In this document: in pieces, positions 5,373 to 13,060 of the stretch | Position numbering within the stretch: the stretch's first letter is position 1 | Layout: each line of letters starts with the position of its first letter | Source: Candidatus Omnitrophota bacterium | GTDB taxonomy: Bacteria; Omnitrophota; Gorgyraeia; Gygaellales; Profunditerraquicolaceae | Reading direction: 5' to 3' | Length of the DNA stretch: 13,390 nt | Assembly (NCBI GenBank): GCA_029563245.1 | Contig: JAKQSG010000046.1 | Location: forward strand, 1 to 13,390 | Notes under the pieces: generated by a model | Database searches by the model: none | Told to the model about the DNA's origin: nothing | Seen by the model: only the letters and a program-made list of their open reading frames with translations | Position numbers and translations under genes: made by a program

Positions 5373-7748
5373 ATGTTTTCTATGTACGCTAGTAAAAAAA
5401 TAATTTTTTTCATTTCAATCTTGATGCTTACCCTGAGTCCGGGGTTATCCATTGCCCAAGAAGATCCGCAGGAATATATTAAGCAGTCAGATCTTTATTT
5501 TAGAAAGGCCGAATCTATTTATAAGAAATTAATCCTTGAGTCAAAGGATCCCACGTATCTTTACTTTGAGCTAGGCAGGCTTTATTTTGACCGAGGGGAA
5601 TATAATTTGGCAGTGGAGGCCTTAAAAAAGTCTGGCCATCCTGCGGCAAGCAAATTTCTGGCTTTATCTTTTTATCATTTGAGTAATTATACCGATGCCC
5701 TCGAGGTCTTTAACAAGGTGGAGCTTAGCGATGATGAATACCGCTATTACCATGGTTTGACTTGTGAACGGTTAAACCTTTTTGACCAGGCACTTAAGGT
5801 TTACAGGAGCATTAGGGGGGATGAGTTTTTAAATAGGGCTAACTTAAGGATTGAGGGGGTTGAAAGGAAGGATACAGTAGTAAATATAAGGGAAGAAGAC
5901 CCGGGGGTTGCCAAGATTATATCTGCTTCTCCTGATGAAAGGCGTTATCCCCAGGCAGGTGCACTGGTGCTTTTGGCAAAGGAAGATATAGAGATAACTG
6001 CAGAGAATACTATCAATTCCAAAATGCATTATCTGGTTAAGATCTTAAATGAGAGGGGGAAAGAGGGTTTTGCTGAATCCTCCATTGAGTATGATTCTAC
6101 TTTTGAAAAGATAGAGTTGGTTTTTGCCCGTACTATTAAGCCTGACGGAAGCGTTGCCTATGTAGGATCGCGGCACATCCGTGATGTCTCAAAGTACCTT
6201 AATTTTCCTTTATACAGCAATGCCCGCGTATTCATCATCTCCTTCCCTGAAGTAGCGGTTGGGTCAGTCTTGGAATATAAGGTTAAGGTTAAGCGCAGCC
6301 AGCTGGTAAACTATAAGGATTTCTTTTTAAGTTACCCTTTGCAGGGTTACGAGCCGATTATCTCAGCAGAGTTTAATCTCACTTTTCCCCAAGATAAAGA
6401 GATCAGGTTGAAATTTATTAATCAAGAATATAATAATTTTTCTGCTTCCCTTATCCCGCAGAAGACCAGAAAAAAAGAAAAGAAGGTTTATTCCTGGAGG
6501 TTTAAGGATATCCCTCAGATTGTCTCCGAACAGAATATGCCCGCGGATGTTGAAATTAACCCAACGATACTTTTATCTACCTTTACTGATTGGCAACAGG
6601 TATATATTTGGTGGCAGGGCCTCTTAAAAGACAAGATGAAGGCGGATAGCCAGATAAAAAATGCTGTGAAAGGGCTGATTAAGGGCAGGGGTTCTGATTT
6701 GGAGAAGGCCCGTGCAATATATAACTTTTGTGCTAAAGAGATACGTTATGTTGCCGTCGCTTACGGCCAGGCAGGATATGAGCCTCATTCAGCCGGGGAT
6801 ATCTTCCGGAATAAATACGGTGATTGCAAGGACCAGTCGATATTATTGGTTACTATGCTTAGGGAGGCCAACCTTGAGTCTTATCCGGTACTTATTGCTA
6901 CTAAGAGTTATTACAATATGAATGCGGATTTTCCTTCAGGCATATTTAATCACTGTATTGCTGTCGTATACCTGGATGGTAAGCCGGTTTTTCTTGATCC
7001 TACTGCTGAAACCTGCTCTTTCGGCGACCTGCCTTCAGCAGACCAGGGACGCAGGGTTCTGGTATTTAAGGATGAGGGATATTTGATAGAAGAGATACCG
7101 CTAAACCCCCCGGAGCATAATTTAATCATGCAAAAATTAATGATTAAAGTTAACGACGATGAATCTATATCTGCAGATAAAATTAATTATACCTTTGGGG
7201 CCTATGATCAAGCCCAGCGCTATTGGCTGCTTTATACCCAACCGGAATTAATCCAGGATACGCTAAAAAATATGATTCAAAATGTTTCGATAGGCGCAAG
7301 GCTTGATAGTTATAAAATCGATAACCTAAGCAATTTAAACACCCCGGTCATGCTAAGCTATAGTTTTAATGGCCCGGAATATTTTACCAATGCCGGATTC
7401 TTAAGGATCATGCCGCAATTAACCAGCGTTGATACCTCACTTGCCGCCAAGGAGAGCCGCAAATACCCTATTGATTTTGGTTTGTTGGAGAAGAGAGAAT
7501 TTCTGCTAGAGGTCTATCTTCCGGATAATTTTGTGGTAAAATATATGCCGGATAGCATAAAGCTTGATAGCCCCTGGATTAGTTTTAGCCAGGAATATTC
7601 ATTTGAAGATAACAGGATACTTTTAAGGCAGGTAAATTACGGTAAAAAAGATAAGGTCCTTCAAAAAGAATACGCGGAGTTTAAGGGTTTTATGGAAAAT
7701 CTAGCCCGTGCCATTAAGCAGAGGGTGGTTTTAGAAAAGATAAAATAA
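5373..7748 (+). CDS. TPR-DUF3857-transglutaminase-like exported protein
   Basis: A 791-residue exported protein. A signal peptide occupies about residues 1-29 (charged start, hydrophobic core, SIAQ before EDP). Residues about 34-155 are TPR-like helical pairs. Residues about 200-380 match DUF3857, including VKILNERGKEG and the FARTIKPDGSV strand. A transglutaminase-like core follows (about 440-560). Its likely triad is Cys485 in YGDCKDQS, His527 in FNHCIAVVY and Asp542 in FLDPT, so it may be an active cysteine protease, amidase or transglutaminase. The remaining 200 residues are beta-rich, as is common after this core. The location should be periplasmic. The substrate is unknown; related proteins sit in envelope and polysaccharide gene sets. 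ATG 5373 lacks a Shine-Dalgarno, and ATG 5382 is an alternative. The PilZ fusion gene starts one base after its stop, suggesting a joint role. Confidence 0.88.
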   Translation: MFSMYASKKIIFFISILMLTLSPGLSIAQEDPQEYIKQSDLYFRKAESIYKKLILESKDPTYLYFELGRLYFDRGEYNLAVEALKKSGHPAASKFLALSFYHLSNYTDALEVFNKVELSDDEYRYYHGLTCERLNLFDQALKVYRSIRGDEFLNRANLRIEGVERKDTVVNIREEDPGVAKIISASPDERRYPQAGALVLLAKEDIEITAENTINSKMHYLVKILNERGKEGFAESSIEYDSTFEKIELVFARTIKPDGSVAYVGSRHIRDVSKYLNFPLYSNARVFIISFPEVAVGSVLEYKVKVKRSQLVNYKDFFLSYPLQGYEPIISAEFNLTFPQDKEIRLKFINQEYNNFSASLIPQKTRKKEKKVYSWRFKDIPQIVSEQNMPADVEINPTILLSTFTDWQQVYIWWQGLLKDKMKADSQIKNAVKGLIKGRGSDLEKARAIYNFCAKEIRYVAVAYGQAGYEPHSAGDIFRNKYGDCKDQSILLVTMLREANLESYPVLIATKSYYNMNADFPSGIFNHCIAVVYLDGKPVFLDPTAETCSFGDLPSADQGRRVLVFKDEGYLIEEIPLNPPEHNLIMQKLMIKVNDDESISADKINYTFGAYDQAQRYWLLYTQPELIQDTLKNMIQNVSIGARLDSYKIDNLSNLNTPVMLSYSFNGPEYFTNAGFLRIMPQLTSVDTSLAAKESRKYPIDFGLLEKREFLLEVYLPDNFVVKYMPDSIKLDSPWISFSQEYSFEDNRILLRQVNYGKKDKVLQKEYAEFKGFMENLARAIKQRVVLEKIK

Positions 7749-7749
7749 T

Positions 7750-9702
7750 ATGGGCAAACAAAAATACTTAAGCGAAGAACAGCGTAAATATGTTCGTTTA
7801 GATACGGTATTTCCGGTGCAGATACAGCTGGTCAGTCTTGAAGGTAATAAGTTACTGTCCGGCTGGCTTCAGGGTTTTACCAATAATGTAAGCCGCGGCG
7901 GGCTCTGCCTTTCTATAGGTAATTTAGATGAGAATCTTGCGGAGATTATTAAGAAGCGTCAGGTAATGATCTCTTTAGAGATGGAACTCCCCTTTATCCC
8001 TAAGCCAATATCCTCTCGTGCAAGAATAGTCTGGGTGCAAAATGCCGGCGGAATCAAAGATAAGTATTTGATTGGCCTCTGCTACGAGGATATGGATAAG
8101 AAATATATCAATAAGATTATGCGCTATGCCTGGGGGAGGAAAATATTAATACCTTTGGGAATAGGGTTAGTAGTTATTTTTTCTTTGTTATTAGGGGTTA
8201 ATGGCTTAATCAACTTCAAGCTGACCCAGGCTAATAAGGAGCTTGTCCGCAAATTAGTAAGTGTTATACAGGAAGTAAGCGTTGCTAAGGAAGAGGTAAT
8301 TAGGATACAGGGCGAGGCTGAAGAGCTTCATAAGAATATAGAAAATCTGATATCGCAGATCAATTCCGCCGAAGAGGAGAAATTGAGGCTAAGCGAAAAA
8401 GAGAGGGTCAGCTCCCAGGAGTATTTAAAGAAGCTTGATAGCTTGAATAGCCTGATTCAAAAGCTTAGCCAAGAGAAGGGTTTATTAGAAGAGACGCTTT
8501 CTTTAGCAAGGGCAAGAGAGAGTATCGCCAAAGAGGAGCTCTCGCGCCTGGATAAGATTAAGTTAACCTTAGAAAAGGCCAATGTAGATAAGATGTACCG
8601 TTGGGTTAAGGTGCATCAGAACCCGCGGACAGGTTTAGTTATAAGTTTTGAAGGGGATAGCGATATTAAGGGATGGTCATTTATCTATGATCAATCCTTA
8701 GCCGCACAGGCTTATATGTACTATTCCGATTTAGGGTCTGCTCAAAAAATCCTGGATTTTTTTCTTTACCAGGCGAAAAAAGAAGAAGGCCTATTTTTTA
8801 ATGCCTATTATGCCTTAGACGGGGAGGTTTCAGAATACATTTTACATAGCGGACCGAATATATGGATAGGGATTGCCGTGGCTCAATATATCCACAGGAC
8901 CTCAGACTTTAAATATCTGACTTTGGCAGAGGGTATAGCGAATGCAATTATTCGACTGCAAAAGCAGGATAAGGAAGGCGGGATAAGAGGTGGGCCGCTT
9001 GTGACATGGTATTCTACCGAACATAACCTTGACGCCTATGCCTTTTTGAATATGCTTTATGAGATTACCGGGAACAAGAAATACGCAGATTCCAGGGACC
9101 TGGTGTTGAGTTGGTTGATAAAGCATGCTTATGATAAGGTTGATGTGCCGATTAAAAGGGGAAGGGGTGATTCTACTATTGCTACCGATACTTATGCTTG
9201 GTCAATTGCGGCTATAGGCCCGGATAAGCTAAAGGCCTTGGGAATGGATCCTGACGGCATTATGAATTTTGCGGTAGCGAATTGTGCGGTAGAGGTTGAA
9301 TATCTGCGCCCTGAAGGGAATAGGGTAAAGGTTAAAGGTTTTGATTTTGCTCCGCAAAAACATGTGGCGCGGGGGGGAGTAGTCTCTTCTGAGTGGACGG
9401 CGCAGATGGTTATATCTTTTAGGATTATGGAGGGGTTTTATTCTAAAAGAGGGAATCTAAAGAGGGCAGAAGAATATGGCGCTAAGGCGAGGGATTACCT
9501 CTCTTCTTTGGGGAATATGATAATATCTAGTCCTTCCCCTTCGGGACAGGGGGAGAGTTGTCTTCCTTATGCTACTTTGGAGTTTGTGGATACCGGGCAT
9601 GGATGGTTTACCCCTAAGGGTAAATCTACGGGCTCCCTTGCCGGGACCACGTACACTATTCTTGCATACTATAACTATAATCCTCTGGCATTTAAAGATT
9701 GA
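7750..9702 (+). CDS. PilZ-TM-coiled coil-alpha/alpha-barrel (glycosidase-like) fusion protein
   Basis: A 650-residue single-pass membrane protein. Residues about 10-125 are a PilZ domain with both c-di-GMP-binding signatures: RKYVR (Arg12, Arg16) and NVSRGG (Asn46, Ser48, Gly51). A transmembrane helix spans about 132-154. A long Glu/Lys-rich coiled coil covers about 158-280. Residues about 284-650 look like an (alpha/alpha)6 barrel of the six-hairpin glycosidase type: repeated helical pairs with conserved aromatic and acidic motifs. These include STEHNLDAYAF (Glu424, Asp428), TDTYAWS, SSEWTAQM and DTGHGWFTP followed by SLAGTTY. I infer a cytosolic PilZ sensor and a periplasmic catalytic or sugar-binding barrel. 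No glycosidase family can be named from sight, and activity is unproven. It starts one base after the DUF3857 protein gene without a clear Shine-Dalgarno and overlaps the next gene by four bases (TTGA). Confidence 0.8.
   Translation: MGKQKYLSEEQRKYVRLDTVFPVQIQLVSLEGNKLLSGWLQGFTNNVSRGGLCLSIGNLDENLAEIIKKRQVMISLEMELPFIPKPISSRARIVWVQNAGGIKDKYLIGLCYEDMDKKYINKIMRYAWGRKILIPLGIGLVVIFSLLLGVNGLINFKLTQANKELVRKLVSVIQEVSVAKEEVIRIQGEAEELHKNIENLISQINSAEEEKLRLSEKERVSSQEYLKKLDSLNSLIQKLSQEKGLLEETLSLARARESIAKEELSRLDKIKLTLEKANVDKMYRWVKVHQNPRTGLVISFEGDSDIKGWSFIYDQSLAAQAYMYYSDLGSAQKILDFFLYQAKKEEGLFFNAYYALDGEVSEYILHSGPNIWIGIAVAQYIHRTSDFKYLTLAEGIANAIIRLQKQDKEGGIRGGPLVTWYSTEHNLDAYAFLNMLYEITGNKKYADSRDLVLSWLIKHAYDKVDVPIKRGRGDSTIATDTYAWSIAAIGPDKLKALGMDPDGIMNFAVANCAVEVEYLRPEGNRVKVKGFDFAPQKHVARGGVVSSEWTAQMVISFRIMEGFYSKRGNLKRAEEYGAKARDYLSSLGNMIISSPSPSGQGESCLPYATLEFVDTGHGWFTPKGKSTGSLAGTTYTILAYYNYNPLAFKD
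9533..9555. repeat. GC-rich inverted repeat inside the PilZ fusion gene
   Basis: Bases 9533-9540 pair with 9548-9555 (eight pairs, one G-T) around a 7-base loop TCGGGAC. It encodes the Ser/Pro/Gly-rich stretch SPSPSGQGE in a surface-like segment of the barrel. The composition and the encoded peptide resemble REP-type palindromes read through in frame, but no second copy is in the window, so the repeat identity is a guess. Confidence 0.45.
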
Positions 9703-10337
9703 AAAATAGTTTATACGGAATTTACCGCAGGCTTTATTCTTATTTTGGTCCGCAGAAGTGGTGGCCAGCGCAAAGTCGGTTTGAGGTTATGGTCGCAGCG
9801 GTACTGACCCAGAATACTAATTGGTCTAATGTGGAAAGGGCGATAGGCAACCTTAAGGAGAAGGGCCTGCTTGAGCCTAATAAACTTTACAGTTTAAAGA
9901 ATACAAGATTAGCTAGGCTCATCAAGCCATCCGGGTATTATAATTTAAAGGCAAAGCGTTTAAAAAATTTATTAAGTTTGTTTATCCGGCGCTATCAAGG
10001 GCAGATGGGGAGGATGGCCTTAGTTGAGGCTAAGGTCTTACGGCAAGAGTTACTTACGGTAAGCGGCATTGGGCCTGAAACGGCAGACTCCATCCTTCTT
10101 TACGGTTTAGGAAAACCAGTTTTTGTTGTAGATGCTTATACGAAGAGAATCCTCTCTCGCCATGGCATAATAGAGGAAGGGATGGATTATGATGGAGTGC
10201 AGAGGCTTTTTATGCTAGGATTAAGAAAAGACGCAAAGTTATTCAACGAGTATCATGCTCTTTTAGTGAGGCTGGGCAAAGATTTTTGCCTTAAGGGTAA
10301 GCCGAGATGTCTTACCTGTCCGCTTAAATTAAAATGA
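9699..10337 (+). CDS. Endonuclease III-family (HhH-GPD) DNA glycosylase, atypical
   Basis: A 212-residue base-excision-repair protein of the endonuclease III superfamily. LTQNTNWSNVERAI (36-49) is the conserved helix, VSGIGPETADSI (121-132) the helix-hairpin-helix, and Asp145 in VFVVDAYTKRIL the catalytic aspartate. The Lys that makes Nth a lyase (in GRKTA of E. coli Nth) is Glu127 here, so a monofunctional glycosylase is likely, as in the MagIII 3-methyladenine glycosylase branch. The Fe-S loop has Cys197, Cys204 and Cys207 with normal x6 and x2 spacing, but the chain stops at Lys212, exactly where the fourth Cys would come. The start is TTG 9699, overlapping the previous stop as TTGA; the next Met (31) would remove the conserved N-terminal helix with FGPQKWWPA. 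It overlaps the following gene by ATGA. Confidence 0.88.
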   Translation: MKNSLYGIYRRLYSYFGPQKWWPAQSRFEVMVAAVLTQNTNWSNVERAIGNLKEKGLLEPNKLYSLKNTRLARLIKPSGYYNLKAKRLKNLLSLFIRRYQGQMGRMALVEAKVLRQELLTVSGIGPETADSILLYGLGKPVFVVDAYTKRILSRHGIIEEGMDYDGVQRLFMLGLRKDAKLFNEYHALLVRLGKDFCLKGKPRCLTCPLKLK

Positions 10338-11458
10338 TCAAGTTAAAACGCTTAATAAAACTCACGCAGGATTTAATACGTATTGACTCGCAAAACCCTC
10401 CGGGGGACGAACGGGGCATAGCTTTATTTGTCAGGAATTACCTGAAAGATTTAGGCCTTAAGGTTAAGATATACGAGTTTCAGCCCCGGCGCTCTAATAT
10501 TGTAGCAAGCCTTAATGGTAGTAAGAAGAGGCATTCGTTGCTTTTGACCCCGCACCTGGATACGGTTCCTGCCGGAGGCAGCTGGAAGATGAATCCCTTT
10601 AAGGCGAAGTTAGTTGGAGGGAGGATTTACGGACTCGGGGCTACAGACTGTAAGTGCAATCTTGCTTCGCTTATAGAGGCAGTTCATAGCATAGTTGAAG
10701 AAAAATCACTTTTGCCGTATAATCTTATTCTCGCTGCCACGGCAGATGAAGAATCAGGTTCGCAGTTAGGCCTTATCCCTCTTTTAGATAAAGGGATATT
10801 AAAGCCTGATGCAGCCTTAGTCTTAGATGCTGATGATTTTCAGATTGTTGTTGCGCAGAAAGGGTTAATGCATTTAAGGGTATGCTTAAAGGGCAAAAAG
10901 GCCCATGGGGCTTATCCTGACCAGGGGGTAAATGCCATAGATATAGCCTCCGAGGTTATCCGCGATATAAAGAACCATAGATTTATTTACAGGAAGAATA
11001 AATATTTAAAACCTCCTACGGTAAATATAGGGACTATAAAGGGGGGGGATAAGGTTAATGTAGTAGCTGATTGGTGTGAATTTGAGTTAGACCTAAGGTT
11101 TCTGCCGGGCTCAAACCATAAACACTTATTGTCATTATTGCGGTCGATAATAAAAAAATATACGCATAAGTTTAAAATCGAAATAAATGGGATACAAAAA
11201 CCCTATCTTATATCGGAAGATACGCCTTTGGTGGGCTATCTGAAGAAGGCCTTGAGGTATGCAGGGGTTAGACCTAAGGTTAGCGGCTCGGAAGGAGCTA
11301 CGGTAATTACCTTTTTTCAGGAGAAGGGGATACCTTCCTGTGCTACGGGTTTTGGGGTATCTTCCTGCGCGCATATAGCGGATGAATACGTAAATATAAA
11401 CAGTCTCTATAAAGGCACATTGGCCCTAGAGCGTTTTTTAAGAATATACCAACCCTAG
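10334..11458 (+). CDS. M20 family metallopeptidase (ArgE/DapE/CPG2 type)
   Basis: A 374-residue di-zinc amidohydrolase. The metal and catalytic residues are all visible: His74 and Asp76 in PHLDTVP, Asp105 in GLGATDCKCN, Glu139-Glu140 in ADEESGS, Asp165 in VLDADD, and His347 in CAHIADEYV. A dimerisation or lid domain is inserted at about residues 180-290 (from KGKKAHGAYPDQGVNAID on). The length is normal. Family members remove acyl groups from amino acids (acetylornithine, succinyl-diaminopimelate) or cut peptides; the substrate cannot be read from these residues, and no arginine or lysine pathway gene is next to it. It begins in the stop of the glycosylase gene (ATGA). A G8 run at 11041-11048 lies in frame (Lys-Gly-Gly-Asp). 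The PAC2 gene follows after 8 bases. Confidence 0.92.
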   Translation: MIKLKRLIKLTQDLIRIDSQNPPGDERGIALFVRNYLKDLGLKVKIYEFQPRRSNIVASLNGSKKRHSLLLTPHLDTVPAGGSWKMNPFKAKLVGGRIYGLGATDCKCNLASLIEAVHSIVEEKSLLPYNLILAATADEESGSQLGLIPLLDKGILKPDAALVLDADDFQIVVAQKGLMHLRVCLKGKKAHGAYPDQGVNAIDIASEVIRDIKNHRFIYRKNKYLKPPTVNIGTIKGGDKVNVVADWCEFELDLRFLPGSNHKHLLSLLRSIIKKYTHKFKIEINGIQKPYLISEDTPLVGYLKKALRYAGVRPKVSGSEGATVITFFQEKGIPSCATGFGVSSCAHIADEYVNINSLYKGTLALERFLRIYQP

Positions 11459-11466
11459 GAGATAAA

Positions 11467-12435
11467 ATGGAAGGAATAAAATTAACCAAAAGGCCGCGCT
11501 TAAGAAAACCTTTTTTAATTGTTGCCTGGCCAGGCATGGGGGAGGTGGCTTTCAGGGCGGCGAATTATTTAATAGAAGAGCTAAAGGCTGAAGAATTTGC
11601 CTCTATCCCTCCAGAAGAATTTTTTTATCTGACAAGTAGCACAGTTACCCAGGGGGTATTAAGCACGCCGGATCTGCCTTACAGCAAGTTTTATTACTAT
11701 AAGAATAAGGCCGGAAAGAATGATTTCATTTTTTTTATCAGTAATGCCCAACCTGATTTAGCCCGGGCAGATGCGTATTCCCGCCGGGTTATACAGTTAG
11801 CTAAAAATTATAAGGTGGATACAGTAATAAGCTTTGCCTCTATGCCCTTAGGAATTGATCACACGCAGGAGCCCGGGGTTTGGTTTGCCGCTACATCTAC
11901 GGATTTAGCGGGCAAGCTTAGGGGAGCAGGGTTGAATGCTTTATCAGAAGGGGCTATCAGCGGGATGAATGGACTCTTCTTAGGGATCGCTAAAAGGGAG
12001 GGTTTGAAAGGATTCTGTCTTTTAGGAGAAATCCCTCTTTATACCATTCAGATAGATAATCCCAAGGCATCCTATGCTGTATTGAAGGCCTTCTCAAGAG
12101 TGCTTAACTTCAATTTGAACATTACCGGATTAATGGATCAGGCTAGGAATATGGAGGGCGAAATTAATAAGCTCCTGGATTATTTAAAGTTAGGCACACA
12201 GGCTGCCGGTCCGATCGGAGAAGAGGATATTGAGAAGATTAAGCATTCCTTAAGCCAACTTACCAAGCTGCCATTATCTATCAAGAGCAAAATCGAGGAG
12301 CTATTCTCATTGGCTGAGGCTGATATCTCAAGGGCGGCAGAGTTAAAGTCCCAACTGGATAAGTGGAATGTTTATAAGGATTACGAGGATAGGTTTTTGG
12401 ATTTATTCAGAAAGAGCGAAGAGAAAAATAATTGA
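11467..12435 (+). CDS. PAC2 family protein
   Basis: A 322-residue soluble protein of the PAC2 (proteasome assembly chaperone 2-like) family. The diagnostic start is LIVAWPGMGEVAFRAANYL (18-36), followed by the alternating strands and helices of the domain, including VDTVISFASMPLGIDH and GAISGMNGLFLG. The domain ends near residue 225 and is followed by about 95 residues that are mainly helical and charged, so this is a PAC2 domain with a C-terminal helical extension. Bacterial and archaeal members have no firmly known function; the name comes from a eukaryotic proteasome chaperone, and no proteasome gene is present here. ATG 11467 has TAGGAG at a good distance, one of the few clear Shine-Dalgarno sites inside this operon. 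Its end is 8 bases before the HAD gene. Confidence 0.88.
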   Translation: MEGIKLTKRPRLRKPFLIVAWPGMGEVAFRAANYLIEELKAEEFASIPPEEFFYLTSSTVTQGVLSTPDLPYSKFYYYKNKAGKNDFIFFISNAQPDLARADAYSRRVIQLAKNYKVDTVISFASMPLGIDHTQEPGVWFAATSTDLAGKLRGAGLNALSEGAISGMNGLFLGIAKREGLKGFCLLGEIPLYTIQIDNPKASYAVLKAFSRVLNFNLNITGLMDQARNMEGEINKLLDYLKLGTQAAGPIGEEDIEKIKHSLSQLTKLPLSIKSKIEELFSLAEADISRAAELKSQLDKWNVYKDYEDRFLDLFRKSEEKNN

Positions 12436-12443
12436 GGGACGTA

Positions 12444-13058
12444 TTGATTAAGGTAATTTTATTTGATTTAGGAAATGTGCTGATTGATTTTGATTACAAT
12501 ATTGCCGCTAAAAGAATAGCGCATTTTAGCGGGGTAAGCCCTAAGGATATACCCAAACTTCTTTTGGGGTCAAGCATAACCGGACTTTTTGAGGGGGGGA
12601 AGATCCCCCCTGAGGAGTTCTTCCTGCGCGTGAAAGAACTCTTGAAGCTTGATATCTCTTATGAGAGGTTTGTTCCGATCTGGAATGAGGTTTTCTTTTT
12701 AAGCGGTAAAAACCGCTCTGTTTACAGTTTAGCAAATAGGTTGAGGGATAATTATAAGATAGCGGTACTTTCGAATATAAACATCTTGCACTATGAGTAC
12801 CTTAAGGAGCGTTTTCCGGTATTCAGCATATTCCATGAAGTATTTGTCTCCTGCGGCATGGGCTTGGTTAAGCCTGACCCACAGATTTATATTAAAACAC
12901 TGGATATCCTAGGGGTTAAGCCTGAGGAGGTTTTTTATACCGATGACCGCGAGGAGTTAGTAAAGAGCGCCAGAAGACTTAAAATAAACGGTTTTGTTTT
13001 TAAGGATATAATAAAATTAAAAGTAGACCTCGCGGTTTCAGGCGTGGCGTGTAATTAA
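12444..13058 (+). CDS. HAD-superfamily hydrolase (HAD-IA, YihX-like)
   Basis: A 204-residue HAD phosphatase-type protein. Motif I is ILFDLGNVL with nucleophile Asp8; the usual second Asp is Gly10, as in the YihX-like glucose-1-phosphatase branch. Motif II is VLSN (Ser110), motif III is GLVKPDP (Lys143) and motif IV is FYTDDREE (Asp167, Asp168). The cap is helical, inserted after motif I (about 17-85). It probably removes phosphate from a small molecule; the substrate is unknown. I chose TTG 12444 because GAGGGA lies 5 bases before it and it gives the usual MIKVILFDLGNV start. A TTG at 12432, four codons earlier, overlaps the preceding stop and is also possible. The next gene starts two bases after its stop. 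Confidence 0.87.
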   Translation: MIKVILFDLGNVLIDFDYNIAAKRIAHFSGVSPKDIPKLLLGSSITGLFEGGKIPPEEFFLRVKELLKLDISYERFVPIWNEVFFLSGKNRSVYSLANRLRDNYKIAVLSNINILHYEYLKERFPVFSIFHEVFVSCGMGLVKPDPQIYIKTLDILGVKPEEVFYTDDREELVKSARRLKINGFVFKDIIKLKVDLAVSGVACN

Positions 13059-13060
13059 AT

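Noticed and set aside
11041..11048. G8 run in the M20 peptidase gene, with G7 runs at 1624, 9371 and 12593, as possible phase-variable tracts
   Set aside because: All are in-frame Gly-Gly codons in intact housekeeping-like genes, with no alternate frame that would make sense; GGG is simply used often here.
12432..12443. TTG 12432 as start of the HAD gene
   Set aside because: TTG 12444 has a properly spaced GAGGGA and gives the usual family N-terminus; the earlier one remains possible but less likely.
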